A stretch of DNA of 64,000 nucleotides from Perca fluviatilis (taxonomy: Eukaryota > Chordata > Actinopteri > Perciformes > Percidae): NCBI RefSeq assembly GCF_010015445.1, contig NC_053119.1, positions 25,025,883-25,089,882 of the forward strand. Reading direction: 5' to 3'. Numbering within the stretch: position 1 is the first letter of the stretch; every line of letters starts with the position of its first letter. This document shows, piece after piece, positions 34,331-46,316 of the stretch. The translations under genes and the position numbers were made by a program. The notes beneath the pieces are model-generated. The model did no database searches, was not told the origin of the DNA, and saw only the letters and a list, made by a program, of their open reading frames with translations.

Positions 34331-34758
34331 TTTTTTTAACTAAATGAGGCAGGCATGAAAGCCCCCTAAAATTAGTCGAGTCGACCAATTCTGTGTTATA
34401 ATTGGGCGTTACTGTATAACCTTTCGGCTTGCATTGTTTTAGCTATGAGTTATATTTCATTCTGCACTGAAATACACTTTTGGGGTATTTACATTGAATA
34501 AAATGTCTGGATAACTTGAGAGCATCACTTGTAGTGCCATTACACTAAACTTTGAAGCTGACAGTTGGTGGACCAAACCACTTGCTAAAAGTAACCCTAC
34601 AATTTACAGCATTAGGTGGCCAGAGACACAACTCTAATGGGATGGCCATATTCAATTATCAATGGATAATTGGATAAATGTAGGCAGGTTTACTGTAATC
34701 AGGTTTTGACTTCAGACATCAATTATTCCTATTAAAATTCTCTTTCTTTCTCTCTTAA
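34331..34758. other. AT-rich sequence, nothing recognised
   Basis: No coding pattern or repeat border seen, apart from a T-run near 34330-34338. Confidence 0.4.
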
Positions 34759-35165
34759 AGGGGCGCTATGCAGTTTTGGCCATTTCTTCACTGTTTTCTT
34801 GCTTTTTGCTCGCAGGTTTCTCTAAAGAGCTCCCCCTACAGCTTCGGAATAGATATTTGGCAGCCCCTATGTTTACTTGTTTCTGACTCCTCGCCGTCAG
34901 TCTGCCGTTTCCTCTTTCTCTGTTCCTCCGACAATGCTTTCCTAGATTTCTGCATCTTTTTAGCCGGCTCAGCCATGACAATAGTGTGCGAAATTGCATC
35001 GTTACCTTGTTAGCTGGTTTCTGAATGGCCGTATGTGTGCAGTGCTGTGAAGCAATTTGTTTCATCACGAGACCTAATATCACTCGATACTTCCTGACGC
35101 TGAGGCCGGCGGCTCACCAGCCAAAAGTTGCAAGGGTGGTTTTTCCGCTCACAGGCGCTAGGGGG
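34759..35165 (-). mobile_element. Transposon fragment with basic-protein start
   Basis: The GC-rich block is bounded by GGGGCGCTATGCAG on the left and about GGCGCTAGGGGG on the right; I cannot define true ends. On the minus strand it holds the start of a protein of a type I recall as very widespread in teleost transposons. The block looks like a dispersed repeat and not a host exon. Confidence 0.45.
34836..34976 (-). pseudogene. Truncated basic N-terminus of a transposon protein
   Basis: A 46-codon frame starts MAEPAKKMQKSRKALSEEQR, continues with a KRKRQTDGEESE tract and stops early at CTA (34836-34838). In another frame the DNA reads VNIGAAKYLF, similar to the VNIG-AF stretch that usually follows the KRKR tract in these proteins. 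A frameshift has therefore disrupted it. The function of these proteins is not known to me. Confidence 0.4.
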
Positions 35166-35226
35166 TAATACTTAAACTGTTTATGGATATTCTTGTTTTT
35201 TCTTGGTTTTTGGTTTGAATTATTGC

Positions 35227-35228
<2 letters not shown>

Positions 35229-35289
<61 letters not shown>

Positions 35290-35361
35290 GTGTGTGTGTG
35301 TGTATATATGTGTGTGTGTGTGTGTATTTGTGCTTGAATGTGTGTGTATTTGTGTGTATGA
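35229..35361. repeat. (TG)n microsatellite, compound
   Basis: A pure TG run at 35229-35280 is followed by TATATA-interrupted TG tracts to about 35361. The cysteine-valine and histidine-threonine frames are artefacts. Confidence 0.97.
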
Positions 35362-38300
35362 TTGTCAGGGAAGGACGAAAATAAAGAGAGATAATGATAG
35401 TAAGGGGAAAAGATAAAAGCAAATGCGTGTGTTCCTGTGTTGCCCGTTTTAGGTCTTATTTTTGCCATCAGTGAACAAAGTTGGACACATTAAAACCAGC
35501 ACTAACATTGTTTCATATGCTTGAATGTTCATGCTGAACACTTCAGCACAACACTGTTCAGTTATATATTATATATTAATATTGGTGACATAAAGACACA
35601 AATGTCTGTGAATGTTACTGAGGTTTGACTAATATCACATCATCATATGTGATTTTCCTTGTCTGCATTCAATTCTGTCCTCATTTTATATGGTAATTGT
35701 TCAACTTTTAATGAACAAACTCATTAAAATGGGGGTTATTTTCAGAAAATATCCCTGTTGGCTGCCACACTCCAGATTGAAACCTCTTTTCAATTACCAT
35801 GCAGCCCGAAAGAGACAGACAGCTTTTAAGGGCCTCTCTGTAGCCACATCATTAAAATGTAATGAGAGGCTTTCCGATGGAACTCCTGTATTGTGCTAGG
35901 ACACTCACCCAATGTCCCCGTAATGGTGAATGATATCATTCACACAGTGAAAAAAATATTTGCTATTTTATATTTCCTTTACACTTATGTTGATTTAGAA
36001 AACATGGGCATCCACCAACACAATTTGGAAAATTAACTGAATTAAAAGTATAATCAGCTGTTCTATTGTGAGGTATTTCATTCCACAGGCCAGACGTGCT
36101 AATGATCATTATATTATTTGAGTTGACTGCTAAAAGTCCCTAATTAAATAATAGTTGTATAGACAACTTGTTATTTGTTATGGTGGCAAATAAGTGATTA
36201 AATTAATCTTAAAAGATAGGTTTGCTTATTTTTTCCAAGTCTGTCTTTATACAATATTCACATACCAACAAGTCCTTCAAATGAAACAACATAAATCTAC
36301 AGTTTAGTTACAGTCTTATTAGTACAAATGTCCAAGGTAACTCTATCCACAGAAACATGAATGCTGATTATTTATATTGGCAATACTAGGGCAAATAGTA
36401 AAATTGGAAAAAAAAAATTAAGAATGAGGGAATATCTTCATATGTGATTTTTATATTTTTATTTATAAGATTTTGCAATTAGAAAGAAAACCAACACAAT
36501 ACAATCTCTGCAAACAACCACTCCTGGCCAGGGATGTCCACTGAAGATTAACAATGTAACAGATGGTCCTCAACAAGACTCTAGGATTCGATTGTTTGGT
36601 TGAGATCAGCTCAGAATAGTATGTGGATAATTAGCATATTTAGCCCTTTATAGGCAACAGGAAGAGTTGTAAGAGAAGTCACAGTGAAGGCACAAGGACT
36701 TTCTCTCTGCAAATGTACTTGAGGCTTTTAATTAGAATGTATCTATGGAGCTTGTCTGACTGTTTAACTTAGTTTAAAATCTGGAATTGATGTAACAGAA
36801 ATTTAAAAAATTGATTTTTAAAAACTTACTGTAACAAAAAAAAAAAAAAAACTATATTATACTTGAGGTCCTGGAACTCCACAGCACGAACACACAGGAC
36901 AATATGGATGACTTTAATTTATTTCCATTGCCATCCTTCTTCAGTATGGTAGATTAAGAAACTGAACCACGTATTGCCTTTTCAAAAATGTTAAAGCAAG
37001 AGGGGAGGACTATGCTTACTGACTTATATTTGTTTACCATTCTTTGGCCACAGATGGGCTGAAGATCTCCATTGCAGAGAGAGTCAAATGAGATTTGTCC
37101 AAGAAGCTCCCAAATCTTGCAACAGCCTCCTTCAACACCACTGAAGATCTTCTCATCTTAGCCGTAGTTCAGTCCCTCCTTGACTAAATAACAACACATG
37201 AACAAGCATTGCCTGTTTTGACGAAGTTGTCAAAGAAAACATAATCTATACGTTTATGGCTTTCGTGAATTTTACTTTGCAGATTGCGTAATATGTTATC
37301 ATGACTATGACTAGTGTGTAGAGTGTTGTTCTATAATATATTATTTAAATATGAGGACAAGTACATTTTATTTTGTAGTTACTACTGTGATGTTTTATTA
37401 AGAGGCCTCTGATCAATGAGATCAAGTAGGCCGGACAGAAGGCCAAATCTGTCCACCAGTTGAAGACCCCAGACATGGAGTTTATAGTTAACAGTAGGAT
37501 TTCAGATGGATCCGTACCTCCACTATCCCCAGCACAGATGGATAGTTGGAATGGAGAGTTGGAGTGCTCTTCACTCAACGGATGTGAGAATATGGCTCTG
37601 CAACAGCAGCCCTAAAAAAGGACAAGAAAGAGGGAATAATAAAGATATTTCAAATGATGGGTTATAAAAAGTAAAAATAGCAGGGATAAGGAAATTACAA
37701 GGGTACAACAATCTGTGTGCCAGACAACAGTGTCTATCAGCTGGAAATGCTCCCTAACTTGGAAGGACAACAGGGGTCGGGATTTGGCCATCAAGAGTAC
37801 AAGCTGTCAGTGTCCTCCCTCATCCTGTCCCTTGGTTCCCTTCACTAAATCCCTGCGTTAGACATCAAGGGCATTGTGATCTGATTTCATCCTACTTATC
37901 TAGTTCAGCATACCGAGTTTTCTCTCTTTTGACTGTTGGAAAACACTCCTGTTGTAGCCCACTTGCTTAGAAATGTATGGATACAGAGACAAAAAAACAG
38001 CATCTTAAGGAAAAATAATATTTGTTATTGCTTTGTGGTCTGCATTTCCATGACAAGTCTACAGTATAAATAATTTAAAAAAAGATGCTGCATTATTATT
38101 TGTTTGCCTTTGTTAATGGAAATCTTTTTTTTTTTTTTTGGTGATTTCACTGAATATTTCACAACTGCCTCATACCAATGCAAATGTGAAACTAAGAAAA
38201 CACCCTACCAGATGGGATGGAAGGTGTAAGTACTACGAAAGGATGGGGGTGGAAGCCATTTAAAATATGGTCCTTGTTTTCTATGGGCTGAGCTCCAGAT

Positions 38301-39160
38301 GAGGGCCATTGAAGATTTAAGTATAACCATGTCAGAAAGGACACCGGAAAGTCACAGCTGTCCCTAAACTACACCAAAAAAAGAAAAAAGTGGAAAAGAG
38401 ACTTTGTCTGTGTTGCTTAGCATCAAGACACTGACACCAGGCATACAAACCATATTAACATAAACCACCAAAATTTGATTTTATGGAATGGAAGGCTACA
38501 ATGTACAAAAGGAAAACCTCATGTATATATATTCTCCTTATTACTGTTTGCTTTTATAAAATCAAATTGTGTAGGATGCAGTGGTACGTCATTGGTTTTA
38601 CTGAATCAACTTCACTGATGCATTTCAGTAGTTATGTCAATCCAACTGGAACAATGTTAACATACATGGTGTTCAACTCAGCATAGTGTTTTTGGAATAA
38701 ATATGAATCAATGCCATCCATCAAGTATAAAGGTGGTATTTTAGATGAACCATGAGAAAAAACTTTTATGGCTCAAAGCAAAATCGCACACACATACAGT
38801 AGTAGTAGTTTGCATGTTTTTATTGAAAATACAGATTATACTTTAGCAGAACAAGCATGATGCATAACCCTCTAAACCATTTTGCCCCCAACCTCTTTTT
38901 GCCCACTGCCTATCACTGATTCTAGACCATGTTAAAGAGCCAACAGAGAGCGTGCAATTATGCATTTTCTCTTGACTGCTAATTAGTAAGCTTTAAGTGT
39001 AAAAGCTGTGGTGACCTATATCCAGGAAGTGATGCCAGCTCAATTACTCCTCCTCCATTGCCCAGAACCATTTCTCATTTACTTTTCGGAAGCTACTGAT
39101 CTCCAGAGCAACAATTCTTCACAGTAATCATGTAGCTTTCAGAATCAGAAATCCGAATCA
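35362..39160. other. Unique AT-rich sequence, no gene recognised
   Basis: Homopolymer runs lie at about 36837-36851 (A) and 38126-38140 (T). The block 35690-35900, with AACTTTTAATGAACAAACTC and ATTAAAATGTAATGAGAGGC, resembles a conserved non-coding element in composition. Nothing here supports an exon. Confidence 0.4.
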
Positions 39161-39164
39161 GTTA

Positions 39165-39640
39165 TGAGTCTGTGTCTGTGGGGGTTCCGGGCCTTGTAAT
39201 GATGAGGATGATACGCTGCAACGTGCCCTTGTCCTTGGCGGTGGCAGCAACATACCAGATGGTGATGGAGGAAGTGAGGCTGGACTCAATGATGGCAGTG
39301 TAGAAGTGCACCATAATTTTTTTTGGCAGGTTGAACTTCTTCAGCTGCTGCAGGAAGTACATCCTCTGTTGTGCTATTTGATGAGGGAGGTCCACTTGAG
39401 GTCCTGGGAGATGATGGAGCCCAGGAAGTGAAAGGACTCCACAGTGTTGACTGGGGAGTCACCCAGGGTGATGGGGCTAGGTGGGGCTGCGTGCTTCTGG
39501 AAATCCACAACCATCTCCACTGTCTTCAGAGAATTTAGCTCTAAGTTGTTCTGACTGCACCAGGTCACCAGATGGTCAATCTCCCACCTGTTCCTGTAGT
39601 CCATGAACCAGCAACAGAACACGTAACAAGGGTAGATGGT
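39165..39640 (-). pseudogene. LINE reverse-transcriptase fragment
   Basis: On the minus strand the pieces are EIDHLVTWCSQNNLELN, SLKTVEMVVDFQKH, then (after a frameshift) SFHFLGSIISQDLKW, then QQRMYFLQQLKKFNLPKK, FYTAIIESSLTSSITIWY and KDKGTLQRI. Order and motifs (WC..NNL.LN..KT.E...DF, FLG..I..DL.W, QQR.YFL..LKKF, FY...IES.LT..IT.WY) match the C-terminal half of reverse transcriptase in jockey/CR1-superfamily LINEs. At least two frameshifts are present and the catalytic part is missing. Confidence 0.85.
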
Positions 39641-40480
39641 GAACATTAACAAGAGGCAAACACAGAGGCAAACGTAGTCTTTGTAAATGTTTTGTCAGTT
39701 ATAGATGAGATTGTGGAGAAATGGGGAGTTTATTTTAACAAAGTAAGACACAACATTGTATAATCTGTTGCACTTTTTTGTAGTTTCATTCTTGGAAGGT
39801 TCAGGTAAAAAAAGATAATTTTGCTGTCATGATAGGATTTTCTCCAACATTGCATTATTGATAAAGTGCAAATAATTCTTAGATAATTAGGAAATAATAT
39901 AATTTTAAAAGTTAATTGTAACACCCAATTAAATTAATAATAATTTGTTAATTGTAAATGAGACAACACACCAATGCACCCTTCTATGACAAAATAGTTT
40001 TCAAAATCAGATTCTCTGTAGCTTGGTTAAGGATGTCTACAACCTGACCTTGCCAGTGTGGCTCACGAACACATTGTTACCCTGCATGCTGTCTCCTTTG
40101 ACATCTGTGTGTCAGTAGTGTGAAAGCAGAGCAGCATGAGTCTTTGTAGTCTAAGGTCATCAGTTAATCCTACTTTACACTAGCTGCAGATCCGCACTGC
40201 AAAATGACTTTAGAAGTATTGTAATGAATGAATCTTAAGAGTTATATAAATTTGACACTGCACGTTTAACATGAACACACCGCAAAGACTACAGATGATG
40301 GCCAGCTGAAAATTGTTAACAATCCATACAACACCATGATTAACAATCATGGTGGCGTTTCAGGATCATCAAAGTCATTAGGACCCCATTTACACTACAT
40401 AAGGTCGTTTGGGCGGATAGCTATCTGATCTTTAAAAAAAGCTAAGTATAAATGCAGTCAAGAATCGGGGCTCCTTTTTG
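39641..40480. other. AT-rich sequence, nothing recognised
   Basis: No supported gene. Near 40380-40460 there is a GACCCCATTTACACTAC motif reminiscent of DNA-transposon ends, without a partner. Confidence 0.35.
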
Positions 40481-40645
40481 CTGATTCAGTTGTTTTATAT
40501 TTTTAATGTCTTTGTGTATTTTGTGTTTGTACGTATGTGTGGTTGTACTGCTGCCTTTCTTGGCCAGGACACTCTTGAAAAAGAGATTTTTAATCTCAAT
40601 GTTTTTTTGGTTAAATAAAGGTAAAATAAATAAAAATTAATTAAT
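40481..40645 (+). mobile_element. LINE 3' UTR tail
   Basis: The stretch TTGGCCAGGACACTCTTGAA, AAAGAGATTTTTAATCTCAA and GGTTAAATAAAGGTAAAATA is the usual 3' end of a common teleost LINE. It holds the hairpin GAGATTTTTAATCTC and a polyadenylation-like AATAAA. The protein-coding part is absent. The tail matches the 3' end of the SINEs at 41.1 and 44.5 kb. Confidence 0.7.
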
Positions 40646-41089
40646 TCCTACCTTACCTGTTATGCAACTTAAAAATAGTACTTAAAAATAGCCTCTTTTT
40701 AGGTGGCAGGAGTGAAAATAAGTAATCCCCAGCATTTGTTGTATTTGGGTTTTAGAATGATGAAGACATTTAGAGAATAATTAGATTATTAATTAGAAAA
40801 TATGATGTAGGGTCTACAGGATGATTCCTTTCCATGACAACTCAGGTTTTCCCAAATAACCTACACATTTGTAGGCATTCTTTAATCTCAAATGGCTTGA
40901 AAAATAGTGCATCTAGCTGCCATAAATGGGACAAAAATCTATACCCCGGACCCCCTGTGAATGTTCCCACTTCAGGCTCTGCCCCTGGCCGAGAAGCATT
41001 CAAGACAGATTAAAATCCACTTGTTTAAATCATCTTCAAGGTGATTTTGGGCACATTCTTATTTACATAATTTACTCCTCCTTTAACCT
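40646..41089. other. AT-rich sequence, nothing recognised
   Basis: No coding pattern seen. Confidence 0.4.
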
Positions 41090-41378
41090 TTATTTATCCA
41101 GGTAAACTGATTGAGAACAAATTCTCATTTGCAACGACGACCTGTCACATTTACACAGTTACACATTAAAGTACAACCACAGTCTGATCTGCTGGCCACT
41201 GAGCAGCTCCACTGGAGGTTGGGGAATAAGGCCTTGCTCAAGTGGTGGTAGGGACAAGCGCTGCTCTCTTTCCCCACCCATATTTTTATCCTGTCAGTCT
41301 AGGGATTGAATTGACAACCTCCAAGGCACAAGCTCGCTTCTTTAACCTCTAGGCCACCACTGCCACAAATAGTCAGTA
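41090..41378 (-). mobile_element. tRNA-derived SINE, copy 1
   Basis: On the minus strand it begins GTGGCAGTGGTGGCCTAGAG with GTTAAAGAAGCGAGC (A-box region) and TTCAATCCCTAG (B-box region). It ends ATTTGTTCTCAATCAGTTTA followed by CCTGGATAAATAAAGG. A second copy lies at 44467-44777. A target duplication was not evident. Its 3' tail corresponds to the LINE tail at 40481-40645. Confidence 0.75.
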
Positions 41379-42040
41379 GCCAAAGCAGTCTGAGTCTGAT
41401 TTTCTTAATACATCCATGGTCTGTCTCTTCTATCCTTATGATAACAGCAGCCAAAGTTGAACTGCAATTAGCTATTGTTATCTGTTTAATAAAAGCAACA
41501 AAAAAATTGTTCCAGCAATTTCTACACAATAGATAAAATACAAGGCACGCCAAACTGCTGGGGCATTTATCTGATCTGATCCCTGATCTGAGAGGCTATG
41601 AAGACAATAAAACTTTGTTCTCTTTCTCAGTTTACAATTCATTCATGTGTTTGTATTAGGTTATTGATATTTGTTAGCTATCTAAACTGTTATTGTTGTA
41701 ACTAAATTGCAGAAATTCTTCTTCTGGTGTTTTTGTCAGTTAAAGAGAATCTTGAGGTGCATCAACATATCCTTCTGGCCTGGAGTAGAGCTGACCCTGA
41801 TTTGCAAATAGCCCGGGAAGATTGCAATCAGGTTTGTGATGTGGCCAACAGAGACAGATATATGTGTCATATATATCTAAATTAAAGTTTCTTTAATCTC
41901 ATCTGTATTTTATCCAGAAGACACTTTAAATTATAATTGCAAATGGGGCCTGGGATGTATCCTTTTGAAGTGAAATTCTATACCAAATTTTATGCAAATT
42001 CATCAAGAAGTTGTTGAGATGTTTAACTGAATAAGTGAAA
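41379..42040. other. Unique AT-rich sequence
   Basis: No gene seen. The last part may belong to the Rex3-like element that follows. Confidence 0.35.
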
Positions 42041-42240
42041 TATATGACCTTGTAATTGGCGCTAGAGGAAAAGTCAAGGGATCAACATAAGGATTAATCT
42101 TATGGGCACCAAGAATGCCTGTACAATGTCATGGCAATCCACCCATTAGTTGCTGAGATAAATCAGTCTGGACCAGTGATGCACAAGTGATGGACTGACT
42201 GACTGACAAACCACGCTGCTACTGTGACTACAGAAAAACA
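42041..42240 (+). mobile_element. Rex3/RTE-like LINE 3' end
   Basis: The blocks AAAGTCAAGGGATCAACATA, ATGTCATGGCAATCCACCCA, TTAGTTGCTGAGATAAATCA and GTCTGGACCAGTG, followed by (GACT)n, correspond to the well-known 3' region of fish Rex3 elements. No reverse-transcriptase codons remain. Confidence 0.65.
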
Positions 42241-42976
42241 GCATAGAAAAACAAAGTACACAAAGTATCCCACCATTAATTTGTTGAATAATTTTATTTA
42301 TCCGGAACCTTAATTGAGAATATGCCTGATTTAAGTGACAGCTGGCATGCAGAGTGTTTCTCTGCTTTGCAATATGATTTTCAGTTCTTGGCATTTTACT
42401 TGGTGGATGCCACAAATCAGTAACGGCCCAACAGTGCCTGATGCCCCACTGACAGCTGAAAGCATTCACACGTGAAAACAAGTTCCATGTGGGAGTGTAT
42501 GGGTTAATAATTGAAAATGTCAAAATTGTGTAAAAATTTTTTCATGAATGAATATCTAAAATGCATTATAGGTTATGTACCAGTAATGCATTAACACATG
42601 CTTAATGCATTTATACACTACATTATGTATTATTAAGAGTTACTATAAAAGCCCATGAAGCATTATTACTGTATGACTTACAGTATAAATAGTCATAAGA
42701 GTCATAAGTGTATGCAGGTCAAGTAGCAATTGCTCTGAATATAGCTAGGAAGCTTGCCCTAACATGCCAATATCAGCTCATTGTCTGCTTCAAGCAAAAT
42801 AAAAATCTAGTAAACATACTATAGCTCTGACAGAGGCAGAAGAGGACCTTCATACCTTTTGTTGGTCACCAGAATCTTCATTTAAAACCATGAGAAAGGG
42901 AAGCACACAGAAAACAGATCTCTATAAATCAGACACATTTGGTAGCACCCTTCAAAGACGCCACATTTTTGGACGC
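42241..42976. other. Unique AT-rich sequence
   Basis: No supported gene; the 125-codon minus-strand frame at 42146-42523 overlaps the LINE tail and has no recognisable product. Confidence 0.4.
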
Positions 42977-42979
42977 ATT

Positions 42980-44082
42980 GGGCCCTATTTTAACGATCTG
43001 AAATGCAAGTATGAAACGCCAAACACAAGTAGCTTTGTGGGCGGATCTCGGGCGCTGTTGCTATTATACCGGCGGGATAAATGTCTCTTGCGCCCGACGC
43101 AAATCTAAAATGGGTTGGTCTGAAGTAGCTAGGTGTGGTTTGGGCGTAACGTGAAAATAACCAATCAGAGCGTCATCTCACATTCCCTTTGAGAGCAGGC
43201 ACGCTTGTTCCATGGCGGACTGCTATTATGATGGCGGATTTGCCTGGCGCACGCCAGCGGGAGCTGTCCGGGATGTGGCAAAGTAATAAATGCCCCTCTT
43301 AGCCGGGTGGCGATGTTGCTGCGGCTTCTCGGGCGCATCTCCTCAAGTCTGGAGAGGATTCTGCAGCCATGGAACGTGGGCCTCCAAATGCACCACCTGC
43401 ACCTGTTGTGCCCCTTCCTCTTCCCCCCACTCCATCTCCGTCCACCCGATCCACCAGGAACGCATCGCACATTACTCCCGGACCAGATTCCGCCGGACTG
43501 TCCAATCCCACCGTAATTAAACATCACGTCTCCTTAAGTCCTCTAATATTTCCTCATTTATTCATCAACACATCCATGATTCATGGAAATGTGTAAAATA
43601 CGACAAGCCACAAAGAATGCTGCGACTTTTTGAGGATTGTACTGTAAAATACCTCCTGATCTATCCAAACACATGAAGCGCATTTTCAGTAATATTTTTC
43701 TTTGTAATTATGTATGGTTTTCAAAAATGGGAACTGCTGTAGATGAGAGAAGTGTATGCGCGTTGTGCACACACTACATTATGGCCAAGCATGCGCCCCT
43801 AAAATAGCATCTGAAAAACGCGCAACTGACTTTAGACTAGCGCCACTGACTTTAGACCAGGTTTTTCCTGGTCAGTGGCGGAATTGTTTTCTGAAACTGC
43901 AAAATAGGACCACATAATGTTTGCGCCGGAACACGCCTCCTCTTTTCGCTGAACCGCCCCCTGGAGCGCAAATACATTCCCTAATTTACCGACGTGCGTC
44001 TGTGGAGGGAAAAGTCCGCTGTGTAGGAATGATACATGCGTCGGTGTACAAAGGCAATTGCGCTGAGTGCAAGATAGGGCCC
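42980..44082 (-). mobile_element. Complete non-autonomous PIF/Harbinger element
   Basis: The ends are GGGCCCTATTTTAACGATCT and, inverted, GGGCCCTATCTTGCACTCAG, and the 3-bp duplication ATT is intact (42977-42979 and 44083-44085). At 1103 bp it has no transposase. The interior 43200-43560 is GC-rich and derives from the Myb/SANT-like gene region, but the start of that domain is deleted. Several open frames on both strands here are remnants or artefacts of this GC-rich block. The homologous element at 27-32.6 kb lies in the same orientation. Confidence 0.9.
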
Positions 44083-44264
44083 ATTATGTCACATGATGAA
44101 TGTTACCGATTGTGATTGCCAGCTAACGTGAGCTAATGTTAGCTACAGATTCAGAACATTAATTTTACCTAGTAAGTTAACATTGTCTACAGTAGCCTAA
44201 CGTTACAGTGTCTACCTAAACTTACTGCCAGTTACTAACTGGTGTAAAGCCTAATTTTGTAACC

Positions 44265-45150
44265 CTAAATGTGACAAAAACCAAAGAGATGGCAATAGAT
44301 TTTAGGAAACATCCTACCGTCAGCTCTCCTGTCTTTTTAATCAGTGATCAGGTAGTGCAGTGTGTTCAGTTGTATTCATTTTTAGGTACTCTCTTGGACG
44401 GCAAATTGACCTTTGGGTCTCATGTCGACACGGTGTGTAAGAAACACAACCAGCACTTACTTATTTTTTTTATTTAACCTTTATTTATCCAGGTAAGTCG
44501 ATCGAGAATAAATTCTCATTTGCAACGACGACCTGTCACATTCACACAGTTACACTTTCATACCTGGAAGCTGCCCAGTACAACCACAGTCTGATCTGCT
44601 GGCCACTGAGCAGCTCCACTGGAGCGTTTGGGGGTTAAGGGCCTTGCTCAAGGGCACCTCAGTAGTGGTAATGAGGGAGGGACAAGCGCTGCTCTTTCAC
44701 TTTCCCCACCCAGATTTTATCCTGTCGGTCTGGGGATTGAATCCGCGACCTCCCGATCACAAGCTCGCTTCTTGTTGTACTTATTTCGTAAGCCCCAAAA
44801 TTGAAATGTTGATGTGACTCGGATAATTTTGTTTTATATTGTTTCATTGAATCACTTCTTAAGTTTGCCTTCATAAGTTGGTATGGTTTATTGAACCAAA
44901 AGGACAAAAAACTACTTCAGGGGATGGTGAAAGTGTGTGGAAAAATTGCAGGCACTTCTCTGACGGATCTCTTATTTAAAGTGAGAGTTTTTAAGAAGGC
45001 GGGGTCAATCTTGGGAGACCACAACCGCCCTCTGTCACAAGCACTTCAGTTGCAGTTGCGATAATCCTTACTGTATTTGGTGGTTTTGTTTTGTAATGAT
45101 TGTATGTATTGGCTGTTGGCTGTATCACAAATTGCCCCTCAGGGATAACA
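44265..45150 (+). pseudogene. LINE reverse-transcriptase C-terminus split by a SINE
   Basis: The first part (44265-44466) reads TKTKEMAIDFRKHP, YSFLGTLLDGKLTFGSHVD and VCKKHNQHL. The second part (from about 44845) reads IESLLKFAFISWYGLL, KDKKLLQGMVKVCGKIAGTS and FKKAGSILGDHNRPL, followed by a stop near 45063. Together these form the thumb and C-terminal domain of a jockey/CR1-superfamily LINE protein. A 3' UTR follows with AATTGCCCCTCAGGGATAAC. The catalytic N-terminal portion is missing. The SINE at 44467-44777 separates the two parts; about 20-25 codons just after it are decayed. Confidence 0.85.
44467..44777 (-). mobile_element. tRNA-derived SINE, copy 2, inserted in a LINE
   Basis: It is homologous to 41090-41378 but 5'-truncated within the tRNA head. 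A 9-bp duplication TACTTATTT flanks it (44458-44466 and 44778-44786), and the T-rich end next to the left duplication is the poly(A) tail read in reverse. It proves that the host LINE is older than this SINE insertion. Confidence 0.9.
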
Positions 45151-46130
45151 AAGACTACCTTGAGCTTGGCCTAACTAGCCAACATGCATCAGCCAACATT
45201 ATAACTAAATGCTTTTGGGATATTGCTTCATGGATATTTGCAGTTCAGTGGTCAGTCTTTATGTAAACAAACTGGCTCTAGCGGAGTTAACGTGAAGTTA
45301 TGTGTATGTTATTTATTTTTTATTTTTTAGTTATGTATCTTGTGTATTCAACTACTTAGAGACGCTGTCCCCCTGCTGTCTGACTGCATTTTAGTGATCA
45401 TTTGTGCCCATTAGACTGGGCCTGCCTGGCTGCAGCTCCTCTTCAGAGAAATATATAACTAGCTCTGCCTTTACCAGCTGCAACAGTGATTTATGCACAT
45501 TAATGCATCCCAAACAATATATTATTCTTAAATGGGTCATTCTGCATAATGGGTACTTGGACCTTTAGTACTTACAATATATGTTGATGCTAATACTTTA
45601 GTACTTTTTGTACAAAGTCAAATTTTAATGCAGGAATTCTGTGACTCTTGCCCTGCCTGCCTTGCCCAGTCTATGGCCTTTGCTGCCACCAGAGAATTCC
45701 TACATTGGAACTCTTAACTAAGATAGGTGTAGAGTTTCATACCGATAAGATGCATAATGAAGCATGATTTACTTGATTGCAATATTTAAATATTTTTGGA
45801 GAAGGGTACTAGCATCAGACCATATCGGAAATTCAATTTAATTCTTTAATCTGGCTCAGTCTATCCCATTGCAGCAGTAGTCTTTGCTTTTTCTTTGACA
45901 AGATTCATTGCCAGCCTCTAAAATGTGTAGTTCATGATTTGTGGCCGATAAACCAAGATATGGATCATTACTTCACAAAAGCGCTTTATGTTTTTGTGTT
46001 TCACTTAATGTTCTAAATGGGAAACTTTAGGGCTTGTGTGCAGATAATAGTGCTGAAGAGCCAAACATCTGAGGACCTTAATTTGGGGTCAATTTTAAAG
46101 GCTTACTATGCCAATTTTAAAGCTCTGTGT
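45151..46130. other. Unique AT-rich sequence
   Basis: No gene or repeat recognised. Confidence 0.4.
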
Positions 46131-46136
46131 CATTTT

Positions 46137-46316
46137 TGTGTGGGCAGTGTGCTTAGATGAACAGTGTTTGACTTCTCTCCGTGGCGCCATTGCATGGAGC
46201 ATGAAGCAGCTAAGGTCTGCTGAGATCCGCTGGATGACGCTTGCTCTGCTCCGCTGGGAGCTTTGTGTCACCACGGAGGGAAGCCAAACACATTCATCTA
46301 AACACACTGCCCGCGC
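46137..46316. repeat. Inverted repeat (hairpin-type element)
   Basis: The arms 46137-46184 (GTGTGGGCAGTGTGCTTAGA...CTCCGTGG) and 46271-46316 (CCACGGAGGGAAGCC...CTGCCCGCGC) are inverted copies at about 80-85% identity around an 86-bp loop. Each strand therefore shows a similar frame (AVCLDE...). It may be a MITE core; flanking duplications were not found. Confidence 0.75.

Noticed and set aside
43165..43596. Several open frames on both strands of a GC-rich block, resembling a CpG-island gene
   Set aside because: The block lies entirely inside a Harbinger element with TIRs and a duplication, and the frames conflict between strands.
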